A model generated the notes under the pieces. That model was not told the origin of the DNA and searched no databases. It saw only the letters and a program-made list of their open reading frames with translations. The translations under genes were made by a program, and so were the position numbers. Shown in pieces: positions 43,846 to 55,828 of a stretch of 64,000 bases of DNA. The stretch is from Dermacentor variabilis. Taxonomy: Eukaryota > Arthropoda > Arachnida > Ixodida > Ixodidae. The stretch spans positions 188,403,567-188,467,566 of the forward strand of contig NC_134569.1 in NCBI RefSeq assembly GCF_050947875.1, read 5' to 3'. Within the stretch, counting starts at the first letter, position 1. The number at the start of each line of letters is the position of its first letter.

Positions 43846-44075
43846 TGTGGTGACACCTATGCACGTGTCAAAAGCGTCTATCGCCCTTTCGAGCAAGGAG
43901 CTATCCTTCTTGCGTAGGGATGGAAATTTTTTTGCGGGTGGCGCACACGTGATGTGTCACAGATTCTGCTATAGATGTGGTCACTCTCTTCAACATAGAC
44001 CACTGTTGGGAGTGTGCGCTCGTGTGTCACGGCCTCGTGTTTGTCCTCGTCTTTTGAGCAAAAACTTGCATGCAT
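43846..44075 (+). pseudogene. Penelope-like C-terminal fragment, copy B
   Basis: The plus strand reads VSKASIALSSKELSFLRRDG, the usual last block of the Penelope endonuclease, then 3' non-coding sequence as at 15660-15905. The inverted left partner and the microsatellite of copy A's flank are not present here. Confidence 0.6.
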
Positions 44076-45389
44076 GTCCTGCCAACATGCCCAGTCACCT
44101 TAGCGTTCTATACCGTTGCCGTGACGGTCTATGGCACAAGTCCGGTCGGTGCATGCTCGCTAAGCTGCGCCAGTTGCATGCGTGGCGTGGTTTAGGTAAT
44201 GCACGTAAACCAGCTGGTAGCTGGCGGAAACGGTAGCGCAATGGTCGAGTAGCATATGGTGAATGCTTCTCCAAACAGTGTTCCGGTGGGTACCTGTGAG
44301 GTATCTCAATAATTAAATTGAGGTATGTGGGCCTACTCGCACGTAGCGTCAAGCGTTGAGCAATGTCAGAGGCTTGTAGCGTTGCATCAGCAACCTCAAG
44401 CGCTGGTAAACAGAACGATGCGTGAGGGAGTTGTTCCCTGTGATGTTCGCATAACGATAGGCCACTCTGATCGGAAGATTATTTGCAAAGCCGAAAAGGT
44501 CGTTTCTTAATACTCTTGGGTCATAGACATGCGGAAAGGTAATTTACAAGTGTCTGCATTTGATTAGCTAGGCAATATATTTGTGTTTACCCGATGTCAC
44601 CGTTTTGTTGCAAAGCGGATTATGCGTTCCGATATACACGATGCTTCATTTTTAGCGGCCCCAGGTTTATGTTAATTGCTTGTGGCAGGTAGCACATCCA
44701 AAATCTTTCCAAGTAATTGGAGATGAATCTTATAGTGTCTAACGAAATGCATTGCCATTTGAAGTAGTTTGTGCTTCAGTGCATGAAAAAGCGTTTCCTT
44801 AAAAAATGTTAAACAGTGCATTGTTACCACAAATTTGACAGCGTCTATCTTGAAACCACTGCCATCCTCAGAATTCGTTCCAAGTCGCTATGATTTGCAT
44901 TCTCACTGCCTACAATACGTAGATTCAAATATGCGCACTAATGTAATTGATAAGAAGTTAATTAGCATAATTATGTCAATGATTCAATTAAGCATTTTCA
45001 ATTCTCGTAAGAATATTACCCCACCTCAATGAGTATTTTAGTACAAGGGTTGGGATTGTGCTACCTGTGCCACAGACAATTTAAAAATTTGGTTCAGTCA
45101 AGAAAGTGCCATGCAGAATGACAACACACACGCAGTGGTGGGATTACTGCTACGATCGCTCAAATCTGCTACATCCCGTTAAAGCTTATCCAGGATGAGC
45201 CGCGCCACGCAGTCACTGAGGCCACGTCGAAGATTAGTTGTGGTCGGCGCCAGGTGGCGGTCACTACCACCTAATGCGTAGAGTGTCGTGACATCTGCCA
45301 TTCATAAGACTAAACGAGCTGAGGAGTCACTGAGCCAATCTAATCCAGTACCATGTGCCAGTGCGTGCTCGCGCATCATGACGGAAGGA
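44076..45389. other. Non-coding part of duplicated unit, copy B
   Basis: Homologous to 15906-17204 with many scattered differences. No gene recognised. Confidence 0.45.
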
Positions 45390-47355
45390 ACTTCCATGTC
45401 GCGCAAACCTGTATGACCGCTCTGCCATTAAGATCTCTGTGCCGTAATAACGGGTTGTGCGTAGTTTAGGATGAAATTCCGTCAGGTCTGGTAGTACGTG
45501 CTCGTCCCATTATGCGTTGGTGGTGCGTCATGCATTCGTACTCACTACTGGTGACGTGGCCTTGGTGGGAGAGGTCATCGTCAACCGACGACGCGCACTT
45601 CGCGCGTTCGGCACGCCAACTGTGTCATGGTGCACTCAGCAAACTGAAACTTACTCCCTCGCTTATTATCAGCTGCTTTGCTGTGTTGAATTTATCTGTG
45701 TGTGCTCATAACGCAGCGGACTTCTAGCTCGACCATTTTATTAGCTGCAGTACGTTAGTACGAAAGCGAAATTGCTTGATTGGCTATTAGCATTCCACGT
45801 GACTGTATTGCCGTGAGTCTCTTTGTTCCTTTATGTGGCACGCCCTACCGCTCCGGACGAGCAGTATTTTTTCGATTGCGCTGGTTTACTCAGTGTGGCC
45901 GCGTATGGCAGTAATTTGTTTGTGAGTGTCCGCGTGCGTCGGTTATATTCATCGAGAATAATAGCAATGGTGCGCGTCGATACTCTGGAACCATTTCTGA
46001 TGCATAAGAAGTGTCTGGCCGATAGCCATCCAAATTATTATTGGCTGGTGGAACATCAGCTTCAAAGCTCTCGACCATTACCACGTAGCACACATTACCA
46101 TTGCACATAGAAAGGAGCCTAATAACGTGACGATTTGAAGCAGTGATATGACTGGCCTATTGTACACGTCCACGTTCCGTCTCGATTGTGTGTGCTGTTA
46201 GCGACAAGTTAAACCTACCGCGAAGTAGGTTGAGCTTACCATTGAGGTGAATATGCGAGAAGGTAAATACGTCATTGCGGCCTCCATAATGAAGTACAAA
46301 AAAGATAATGACAAAAATACATATGTCACACATACAGTACACAATTATCAATTCAATTATTTAAAGACGCAAACAACATAAGTACACACAACAGGACGTT
46401 CCATCCGCGTGTTCTCTGAAGTCCAACTTCATTATCGAGGCCGTAATGACTTATCTACATTCTCCTGGCATCGTCGCCTCAATGGTAAACTCAAGCTACT
46501 TATCGGTAGATTTAGCTTGCCAGTAACAGTACACTCAACTAAATTGAGACTAAACGAGTACATGCGCAAGGGGCTAGTCATATCACTGCTTAAAACATTT
46601 CCAATATTATGATGCACTCGTGGGAACGGCCAAGAGCTTTGTAACTGATTCTATAGCAGTCAACAACAATTTTCAATCGCTATCGGCTGGACACTATTCC
46701 TACGCATCAAAAATGGTTCCAGAGTACCGGCGCACACCATTGATATTCTTCTCGGTGAAGATAACCGATGCACGCGACCACTCACGAACAAATTACTGCA
46801 ATCCGCGGCCACACTGAGTAAACCGGCGCAGTCGAAAAAATACTGCTCGTCCGGAGCGGTAAAGCGAGCCACATAAAGGCACAAAGAGACTTAAGGCAAT
46901 ACAGTCACGTGGAATGCTAATAGCCAATTGAGCAATTCCACTTTCGTACTAAAGTCGTTCAGTTAGTAAAATGGCCGAGCCACAAGTCCGCTGTGTTATG
47001 AGTACACACAGATAAAAGCAACACAGCAAAGTAGCTGATAACAAGCCAGGAAGTTTCAGTTTGTTGAGTGCACCGTGATACAACTGCCGTGCCGAACGTG
47101 CTTGTTATGAGTACACACAGATAAAAGCAACACAGCAAAGTAGCTGATAACAAGCCAGGAAGTTTCAGTTTGTTGAGTGCACCGTGATACAACTGCCGTG
47201 CCGAACGTGCTATGTGCGCGTCCTCGGTTAACGAACACCTCTCCCACCAAGGCCACGTCGCCAGTACGAAGTATGAATGCGTAACGCACAACCGAATACT
47301 ATGTCCCACATAGCTTAATGGCAGAGCGCTCACATGCGCGATATGGAGGTTTATG
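45390..47355. repeat. Long inverted repeat in copy B, uninterrupted left arm
   Basis: Left arm about 45390-46290, loop about 120 bp, right arm about 46410-47355. This is the state before LINE insertion: gaacatcag runs straight into cttcaaagctctcg near 46057-46071. The right arm has gained a 109-bp tandem duplication and lost about 30 bp between cgcac repeats near 47290. Confidence 0.8.
46994..47211. repeat. Perfect 109-bp tandem duplication
   Basis: 46994-47102 and 47103-47211 are identical; both start tgttatgagtacacac and end gaacgtgct. The unit is single in copy A (near 24088-24196). Confidence 0.95.
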
Positions 47356-47733
47356 AAAACGCGCGAAGGACATTCTGTAAGATGGTTTTCCGCCGTGGTA
47401 TAGGTATGCCGTGCGCAAACTTTGGCTACGTTTACCTGAACAAAAGATGCATTTTAGAAAATTGCTTGAAGCAGCGTCGCGTATGATGCGAAAACGAAAA
47501 ATGTCGCTAGCGACGTACTTGCGGAGGACGTGGCAGGCACTAACCATGATATTGGCCTTGGATAAAGCTTTCGTTATCGCCAAGAATCTGAATTTCACGT
47601 CAGTATCCTGGGTGCTTCCTATCACACTACACAAGAGGATGAATCCCAGCAATGGCATTATTCTGTATGCGTACGCAAGATGCCTAGGTCGAATTTCTAG
47701 CACTTCGTCTTTGCGAACAAACCTTCCGTACAA
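47299..47733 (-). other. Unrecognised 144-codon open frame, copy B
   Basis: Counterpart of 24746-24312, nearly identical. No motif known. Coding is doubtful, as in copy A. Confidence 0.2.
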
Positions 47734-47889
47734 ATGAGTGGGAGCTCTTATCAGTCACATGCTATCAAATCTCTTTATAACCACGTTGAAGGGGAGCCGA
47801 AATTCATTATATTCATTACTGCCGTTCACTGCGTTGCACGCGTAATGAAATGCACAAATTTCAACTTGCATAGAAGACGGCCTTGCGGC

Positions 47890-48817
47890 CAGTAGAACCG
47901 TTACATGACCAAGTGCGCTGAACAGAAAGCAGCAAAAGAAATTTCGGCGTCCTCAACACCCAACTTCTTAGCATCTGACACGATTGCGCTTAAAATATCT
48001 ACCTTCTGATTCAATGTGATGGTCTTTCGTTTCCGCTTTCAATTGGCTTGTCGTTAGCATCGCGAAATGGCGGCGCGGTTGAATAGGTTGCACGCTGCGA
48101 CGCCAGCAACATTTGTCGCGTTCGAGCAGCGCGGGCCACACAAGGAGGCGTGGTTGATGAGATTGCATCGGTACAGTCTCTGAGGCCACGCCTAGCTACA
48201 CTAGCCTGCGCGGTGCCGTAGTTGGAGAAATTGCGATGGCGATACTTTCAGCCTCTGCCTATGCGCAGCTACGCGTAGGTGAGAAGGAACAGTGTTCGAC
48301 GGCGCATTGAACGCAATTACCTAAAAATCGTGGAACCGAATGTGTGCCGAACCCCGCGGAATGCGATTGAGCCTGCAAAGGTCGGGCATTTCTTTCTTGA
48401 GAGACAAATCAAGTATTTCGGCGACAAATCAAGATCGGCAAATCTATTGGCAGGATAATTTTACTTCGTTGAAAGAAGGTTTTAAAACGTGGATATCTAC
48501 GGAGATTTCAACGGGGATTTCACTTTGTTACATCCAATAATCGTTATGTTCCATCTTCACTGGTCTTCACTGGTACCTTCAACGTGCATCACCAGCTATG
48601 AACGTATCGACAGAGCACTTGTTTTGACTTGACTGTTTTCCAAGCACTTTGCTACGTGCACAGACTGTGTTCCCTCTATCCCGCTTTCCTCTTTCTGTTC
48701 CCCCTTTCCCTTCCCCCAGCGTAGGGTAGCAAACCGGACGCTCGTCTGGTTGACCTCCCTGCCTTTCCTCTCTTTGCTATCTCTCTCTCTCTCTCTCGTT
48801 ATAACGAAGTTTGACTG
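47890..48817 (-). mobile_element. Tigger/pogo-like 5' end, copy B, split by an insertion
   Basis: Same fragment as 24900-25590; terminal repeat at 48797-48817. The HTH region has diverged (a frameshifted remnant near 48010-48060). A 250-bp retroelement end inserted about 20 bp inside the terminus. Confidence 0.6.
48546..48796 (+). mobile_element. Short retroelement end with (CT)n tail
   Basis: About 250 bp absent from copy A. It contains gggtagcaaaccggacgctc and ctggttgacctccctgcctt, then (CT)n. I recall this block from repeats common in tick transcripts; whether it is a SINE or a LINE 3' end is unclear. A few bases of the target (gttt) are lost at the join. Confidence 0.55.
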
Positions 48818-49979
48818 TAACATGTGTTAATATCTTCTCTTATCTTCTAGTTACAGGTGACAAATCTGAGTTCAAGCAACATAAGGAACAAGCTACATTG
48901 TCTGTAGGTGCATCAGCCTGTGGAACTGTCTAAGCCAGCTCCATGAATCATGAAGTGACCAATGTGTGATAACATAATCAGAAAGAAAATCTCTAGAAGG
49001 TGGATTAGAAATATTTCGCTTACGTAGTGGTGGTATTGATTTGATTGATTAAAAATTCTTTGAAACCTTTGGCCACTTCAGCGCTTCATTTGTGTGACTA
49101 ATCACTCTTTATGTTAAGCGTGGCTTTAACATGCGTTCTCGCTTTAGTGGCCTTGCCAATATTTCATTGGTGCTGTGGTGGGTTGTAAGAAATGGGCCAT
49201 AGGCATTGGTTCTGTCGGTGCAGCCAAACTTTTCAATATTGCGAGGATTAGGAACATTCCCATTGATTTGTCCCTTTAGCCTGTCAGGAGCCACTCAATT
49301 CCTTTAATTAATGCTATAGTGGAAGGGTTTATTGTGTTCGTAAATTCATGTGTTTGCCAAGCATCCACGGAAGAAAAACTTCTGTGATAGTGTTGCTGGA
49401 GTGCTTGATATTATTCCACCCGCAAATCTAGAACAATGTTGACAAGGTAAGCAAAATTATCTTGGGTGTTGTCAGAACATCGCTTATGTGCAGTGTATGC
49501 CGTTTACAAACAGATCACTGAATCTGAGCATCATTTCGTTGGGCAATTGATCTGGAAGGAAACGGACACTAGATTGCAATGTTTTGACTGAATTTTAGCG
49601 TCAAGAGACTACTTAAAATGTCGCCTTTGTGCTAGTGCTTCCCCTGGCAATGGTGTTCCCACTTTAAAATGACAGGTGGTAGGTCTTGATGTCATTTTTG
49701 CAACTACACCCTATCCCAACGAACAAGTGGTACCTTTCGATACAATTTTAAGGTGCTGATGCTTGAAATCAATGTTACAATATTCCTGACTAGAAGTGCC
49801 GCCACTTTTTGAAGATTTTGAATGGTTTGTACGTTCGTTAGCTTGGGGTCTTAAATGACCTGTCACTCAACAGATTGCTTTAATAAATTGTAGGGCTACG
49901 TTGCACAAATATTGACTCGAAGGTATCGTACCTTGCTCGTCAAGTTTGTTTGTTTGTTCTGTTGGGAAAACATTTTTAG

Positions 49980-50130
49980 GACGGCTACACAACGTCTCGC
50001 AAAATTTCTTACGGCCGTTTTTAAAACGGTTATAAGACGTTTTGTAAAACAAAACAAAACATCTCGCAAAACGTCTTTTAGCCATTTTTAAAATGGCTAC
50101 AAAATGTCTTGCAAAACGTTTTGGTGGAGC
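49980..50130. repeat. 45-bp minisatellite, contracted, copy B
   Basis: Same array as 26752-26930, but parts of two middle units are replaced by gtaaaacaaaacaaaacatc, making it about 25-30 bp shorter. It shows copy-number change after the duplication. Confidence 0.7.
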
Positions 50131-50207
50131 ATTAAGCGGTCTTCACGACAGCTACAAGACGTTTTAAGACATCCAACAAAGTTTTGGTAGGACGTCTTCA
50201 AGAAGTC

Positions 50208-50938
50208 CTAAATATCTTGCCAAAACGTCTTCCAATGTGTGTTCGCTGGGTCTTTAACTGTTCGGTTCAGGCGTTCAATGAGGCCCTTCGTTCGAGGGTG
50301 GTATGCTGTCGTGAACTTGTTTTTCGTGGCACAAGAGCGAAGTAGACCTTCAATAACCCGAGATGAAAAGTAGCGGCCCCTGTCTGTGAGAAGCTGGCGA
50401 GGAGCTCCGTGCTGTAAAATGACGTCTTGGAGCAGGAAGTCGGCGACGTCGGTAGTACTACTGGCCCGGATGGCTCGTGTGGCGGCATAGCGGGTTGAAT
50501 AATCTGTTGCCACGGCGATGTACTTATTTCCAGCTCTGGAAAAAGGGATGGGGCCCAACAGGTCGAGGCCAACACGATAAAATGCTTAGGTGGGTATATC
50601 AATTGACTCGACTGTTCCAGCCGGAAGCAAAGCAGGCTTCCATGACGTTGGAATGGTTCGCAAGCAGCGACATAACGTCGCACGGTACGGTAGAGTCCAG
50701 GCCAGAAATATCGTCGCCGGACGCGGTCGTATGTCCTGGAAACACCCCGATGAACAGCGGTGGGGAGATCGTGGAGTTGCGCGAGTACAGTTGCCCGAAG
50801 ATAAGAAGGAACGACTATCAGCAGTTCATGTCCTTCTGTGCGCATATTTCGGCGGTATAAGATGCCGTCCAAAAAGAGGAACAAGCTAAGCGAGGGGTCT
50901 GACAGGTCACAACGGAGGCGGCTGAGGAGGTCGCGCAA
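50208..50938 (-). pseudogene. Gypsy integrase remnant, copy B
   Basis: Same as copy A with the shared frameshift. Core: LLTDRGRYFSSRV and KGLIERLNRT, closer to the family norm than copy A (which has DTG and KCL at those sites). Zinc domain again with CEPF in place of CxxC. Ends into the 45-bp repeat region. Confidence 0.85.
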
Positions 50939-51029
50939 GGATGTATCACGTGCTTGCTCCTCGCCGATGTGGTGGGAGGCGGAGAGCGTGAATATTTTAG
51001 CAGTTCCAGCAGCTCATCGTCAGTCCAGC

Positions 51030-51279
51030 CGCATTAACCACAGAAAAGCCGTGTATCCTCCCCAGGCGCAGACTACCTTCCATCTACGATCATTTTTTGT
51101 GAAAACCGCAAGGGACTGGCACGTTCTGTCTGCCGACTTCACGCAACACTCCGACGCTCATCACTTCAAGGCTGCTCTCGAATCCCTGTTTTGTTAAACT
51201 AAGCCCATCCCTCACGTAATATCCCATCTCTGGGGCCTTTGAGGTATAATAAATAAATAAATAAATAAATAAATAAATT
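51030..51279 (+). mobile_element. LINE 3' end with (TAAA)n tail, copy B
   Basis: Plus strand FFVKTARDWHVLSADFTQ then FKAALESLFC and stop, 3'UTR, and (TAAA)n. Better preserved than copy A, where the frame shifts after HLR. Splits Gypsy RNase H from integrase. Confidence 0.65.
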
Positions 51280-51418
51280 GCATCACTGGAGTCAGGAGCA
51301 TCGACGGGGGGCCAACCCAAACAGTCGGCATCCTGGTGTAGCCTACCGGACTTGTACACCACTGTTGGTGAATTCTTGAAGACGAAGTTCCCAGCGACCT
51401 AGACGACCCGTTGGATCA

Positions 51419-53514
51419 TTAAAGGAGTACTGACACAAAAATTTGAAGTCGAGATAACTTATGAGATCGATTTAGTTGGTCACACACACATCGTCTATAA
51501 AATTTTAGCCGAGAATATCGCTTAGAACATATTTAAAATCAATTTTAAAGCACATGCGCACAGCCAACCGCAAAACAGAGCACCTCGCGATATTGACATC
51601 AAGCGGGATTGTAAATAGCCAAGAAAACGCTACGTCATGTGGCTACATCACGAATTTTCGTTGGCTGCCATGCAGCTTACATGTGCTCTTCTCCTCTGTT
51701 GTTGCTTGTTCTAGCTGTTGTACTTGCAGTGGGACGCCCTCCGTGTCGCTGCAACTGCAGTTTTTGTCGTGTCCATCGGGATATTTCCCACACTATCAGC
51801 TTGACTGCGCTGCCACAACGTTCAATGCCGATTTGTTGTGTCTTACCATTGATCGTGGCCAATGCGAGGGTTTTGTTGAGGTTCGTCCTCGCTATCGCCG
51901 GCCGCAATATCTGAATCGCTAAGTGATTAGCCACGTCTAAAGCGCGAGACACATGGTGCGATTTTCCGTGCGATCTGTCGTACGGCGCGTCGTGTGCGAC
52001 TTGCCGCATGCGGCAGTTCGGGACACATGGTACGAATGAGCGAGCGGTAGGTAGCTCCGCCCAGAACCGGCGCCCCTGCGTGGAAGTTCTGAATGCTGCG
52101 TAACTTCGAACAGAAAATGAAAGCAACCGTATTTGCACAGCTATCGTGCTTGAAACAAACGATGACAATATAAACACGTCTATAATAATAATATTTGGGG
52201 TTTTACGTGCCAAAACCACTTTCTGATTATGAGGCACGCCGTAGTGGAGGACTCCGGAAATTTTGACCACCTGGGGTTCTTTAACGTGCACCTAAATCTA
52301 AGCACACGGGTGTTTTCGCATTTCGCCCCCATCGAAATGCGGCCGCCGTGGCCGGGATTCGATCCCGCGACCTCGTGCTCAGCAGCCCAACACCATAGCC
52401 ACTGAGCAACCACGGCGGGTATAAACACGTCTATGCGAGCACTGTAGACGTATTTCCGCAAGGCCGCGTTAGAAGTATCGGATCCGTTGACAGCCGCCGA
52501 TGGCCAGGAGCCGGCAGGCATAGCTCGCTGGGCCATCGAATTCGACACCGGTTGCGCTTGTGACACGATCGCTTGCAGCTCGTATAACGAAGCGCCTATG
52601 TTAGTCGGCACAACTTGTACACAGTTATGTCACGCTTAAATTGCAGCACATTTGATTTTATTGGCGCCGACAGACGCGAACGAGCATGCCAGGCGAGCTT
52701 GCGATCGCTGGGAGATGATGTAGGCCTAGCTCGTCGGCCGTCTATCCGGGGCCGAGGGTCCTTGCGAAGTGTCCGCAGCTCGTAATAAAGCGCCTAAATT
52801 CGTCTGCACAATCAATGCCTGAACAGTTATGTTTCTCTTAAGTGAAAATACGGTTAGTTTTCCCGGCGCCGTTAGTAGCGATGAGTAAACACGCCAATCA
52901 TGCGAGCCGCTTTGTATACAGACGATTGCTGGCGCGTCTGCGCTTACCGCATCCGAGTAGAAATCACGCCAACGATTTACTATTTCGCACAACGTTTTAT
53001 AACTCGCACTCTTTCGAGGTCACTTTAGAAACAAATTGTAGCCGATTTATGTGCCGCCGTCAGCGACGAAAGAGGCCCGCGTTTCGACCACGGAGAGAAA
53101 AAAGAACAGACATGATCAGAGTGGCGAGGCGCCCGCTCGCCGGCCCTGCCCCGCCGGGTTTACCACGTGGCCATGACGTTCACGCTACCGGCGCTGTCAT
53201 GGGCTGCGTTCGTCCGACCGATGCGGCAGTGGCACGACAATATTCAGCAAGTTGGTCGCGCACGCTGGCTGCGCGTCAGAGCATACGTCATGGCTTTTTG
53301 CGAACACGTGACCACTTTGTTTACATTCCCGTTTCTCCCGTCTCGTTGCTCTCTGGAACCGAAACTTCGACTGGTCGCTACAAAAAATACTGCAAATAAT
53401 TACCTGTCGCGCTCTGAAGTAAATGAGGTTTCGTGCCCTGATTACTGGGTCATTACCTACTTATTAAAGCAGAAAAAACCACGTGAATTTTTTTTTGTGT
53501 CGGTACTCCTTTAA
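51419..53514. mobile_element. 2.1-kb TIR DNA element in the Gypsy RNase H, copy B only
   Basis: Inverted ends ttaaaggagtactgacac (from 51419) and gtgtcggtactcctttaa (to 53514) match over about 24 bp with one or two differences. Copy A shows the empty site (cgttggagccaacag near 28215). Flanks inside the join (tcat; gtgtcga) leave the target duplication unclear. Apart from a SINE (52184-52419) the inside has frames of 122 and 185 codons (51554-51922, 52842-53399) with no transposase motif, so it is probably non-autonomous. Confidence 0.8.
52184..52419 (-). mobile_element. SINE inside the 2.1-kb TIR element
   Basis: Full-length SINE with a 15-bp target duplication tataaacacgtctat at 52169-52183 and 52420-52434. 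Its tail is (TAA)n on the plus strand. Together with the host element it records two insertions private to copy B. Confidence 0.95.
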
Positions 53515-54577
53515 GTGTCGAGAGCCAACAGAGAGCGTGATGGTCCGTAGTAACAGTGAAAGGTAGACCGTATGAGTACGGCCAGAATTTGCTCACTGCC
53601 AATTCGAGTGTGAGGCACTCGCGCTCTGTAATGGAGTAATTGCGTTCAGCGTGTGAAAACAGGCCACTTGCGTACGAAATAACTTTGTCACGCCCACGTT
53701 TACACTGAGCTAAAAGCGTGCCAATTCCGTGCGGTCTTCTCATAGTCCATGTGCGTTGTCATCAGGGCAGATGGGTCGAAGTTAGCAAGAATTGGCGGAG
53801 TAGTGAGCAGTGTGCTATATAAGGCGTTGGGAGGAAGCAGACTGGTCAGGGCACCATGAAAAGGCGGCGCCCTTCTTCAGACGTTCAATCAGAGGCCGAA
53901 CAGTGTACGCAAAATTTATGACAAATCGACGGAAATAAGAACATAAGCCTACAAAGCTGCGGACGTCTTTTGCGCAGGTTGGCACAGGAAAATTGAGAAC
54001 AGCACGAACTTTTGCGGGATCAGGGCGGACGCCAGATGAGTCGACGAGATGACCAAGGATAATTTGGCGGCGACCAAAGTGATACTTCGAAGAGTTTAAT
54101 TGTAGCTCAGCAGCACGGAAGAAAGAAAGAATAGACGAAAGGCGTTCAAGGTGTGTCGCGCAATGGGCGAGAACACGATGACGTTGTCCAGGTAACAGAG
54201 GCATATAGACCACTTAAAGCAGCGCAAGAGAGTGTCCATCATGTGCTCGAAGGTGGCTGGAGCGTTGCACAAGCCGACTGGCATGACTCGAAACTGATAA
54301 AGGCCATCTGGCGCAACAAATGGGGTCTTCTCATGGTCCATGTCGTCGACGGCAATCTGCCAGTAACCGGAGCGCTGGTCTATCGGTGAAAAATGCGTCG
54401 CACCGTGCAGGCAATCCAATGCGTCGTCTATGCGTGGTAGTGGATAGACGTCCTTCTTTGTTATCTTGTTTAGATGGCGGTAATCTATGCAGCATCGCCA
54501 GGTGTTGTCCTTTTTTACCAAGACAACAGGAGAAGCCCACTGGATCCACGATGGTTCAGTAATGCCCTTAGCACCTT
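53453..54577 (-). pseudogene. Gypsy reverse transcriptase and RNase H remnant, copy B
   Basis: RT: WRCCIDYRHLNKITKKDVYP, PIDQRSGYWQI, CYLDNVIVFSP (again YLDN), then the shared frameshift and FVGLCSYFRRFV. RNase H is clear at 53743-53515: VISYASGLFSHAERNYSITE, TVTTDHHALCWLST, where the 2.1-kb TIR element cuts in; the continuation VYKSGRLHQDADCL is at 51362-51320. Confidence 0.88.
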
Positions 54578-54757
54578 ATCAACCTCTTGTTGTATCACTC
54601 GGCGCTCGGCGTGTGACACGCGATAGGGCCGTCTGTGAATAGGCGGTGCATCGCCGGCATGCATGCGATGCTGAACTAGGGAGGTTTGTCCCAAAGGCCC
54701 ACTGTCAAGGTCAAAAATGTCGGAATAATATCTGAACAGATGACGAAGATCGTCGGT

Positions 54758-55150
54758 TTATGTGGGAGTAAGGTCCAGGGCTATCAGCTTGGTGATGTGT
54801 GCTGGAGACGACGTGGCGGAATGAGACTTGCAGGCGAGTTTGAGGAAAACGGATGAGGCGAGAGGGAAGAAAGGTCGTACTCGTGCCACGGCGACAGTGT
54901 GGCGAGAGAGATAGCCTTTGCGTAGTACCTGAGGGCAGAATCCGATATTCAGGAGCGGAAGGTAAGTTTGGTGAGCCCATCCGGTCACTGCAGTGTGAGG
55001 AAACGGCAGGCCGTGCGAAAGTAAGGCAGACACAGGGAGTGACGACACAGTCACCATCCGGTACACAGAGGTTGGGCACAGCAGTGAAACAGGTAAGTGC
55101 CTGCGGAGATAGACGAACAAAGTCGGCCCAACAGAGCTGCATCGGTACGG
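54758..55150 (-). pseudogene. Gypsy protease-RT linker, copy B
   Basis: Counterpart of 29853-29414, with a longer open frame and few differences. No separate domain recognised. Confidence 0.45.
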
Positions 55151-55391
55151 CAATAATAAATAAATTATAGGGTTTTACGTGCCAAAACCGCTTCCTGATT
55201 ATGAGGCACGCCGTACTGGAGGACTCCGGAAATTTCGACCACCTGGGGTTCTTTAACGTGCACCTAAATCTAAGCACACGGGTGTTTTCGCATTTCGCCC
55301 CCATCGAAATGCGGCCGGCGTGGCCGGGATTCGATTCCGCGACCTCGTGCTCAGCAGCCCAACACCATAGCCACTGAGCAACCACGGCGGG
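55151..55391 (-). mobile_element. tRNA-derived SINE inside Gypsy pol, copy B
   Basis: Same insertion as 29854-30094, target duplications at 55138-55150 and 55392-55404. Confidence 0.92.
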
Positions 55392-55404
55392 TGCATTGGT
55401 ACGG

Positions 55405-55828
55405 TGTCGGTAAGGTCGGTAACATCAGGAAAATCAAGTGTGACTACATCAGCCGAGCAATCAATTATAACTGAGTGGGCAGATAAAAATTCAAGGCCAA
55501 GGATCAGGTCGTGAGGGCAATGGTCAAGTACATGGAACAATACTGACGTGTGACGACCGGCGACGCTGACACGAGCGGCACACATTCTCAGCACGGCCGT
55601 AGTTCCCCTATCAGCGAATCGTACGACGTGGAACTCGGCAAGAGTGAGCACTTTCTTGAGCCACTTCCGGAGATGAGCGCTCATGACCGAGATGTGTGCG
55701 CCGGTGTCCATCAAGACAGTGACAGGTAGGGCATCAGCTTCCACGGCGATTAGGTTCTGATCTGTCGGCAAGGTAAGAAGATTTGCAGGTCGAGAGTCCA
55801 ATGCAGCGTGCCGGACACTCGATTTTCC
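55405..55828 (-). pseudogene. Gypsy aspartic protease remnant, copy B
   Basis: As in copy A: VTVLMDTGAHISVMSAHL with active-site DTGA and LILGLEFLSAHSVIID. A few substitutions. Upstream gag is missing; the element ends at the join with plus-strand integrase. Confidence 0.85.

Noticed and set aside
52842..53399. 185-codon frame in the 2.1-kb TIR element as a transposase
   Set aside because: Arg/Pro-rich composition, no DDE or zinc motif; more likely GC-rich non-coding filler.
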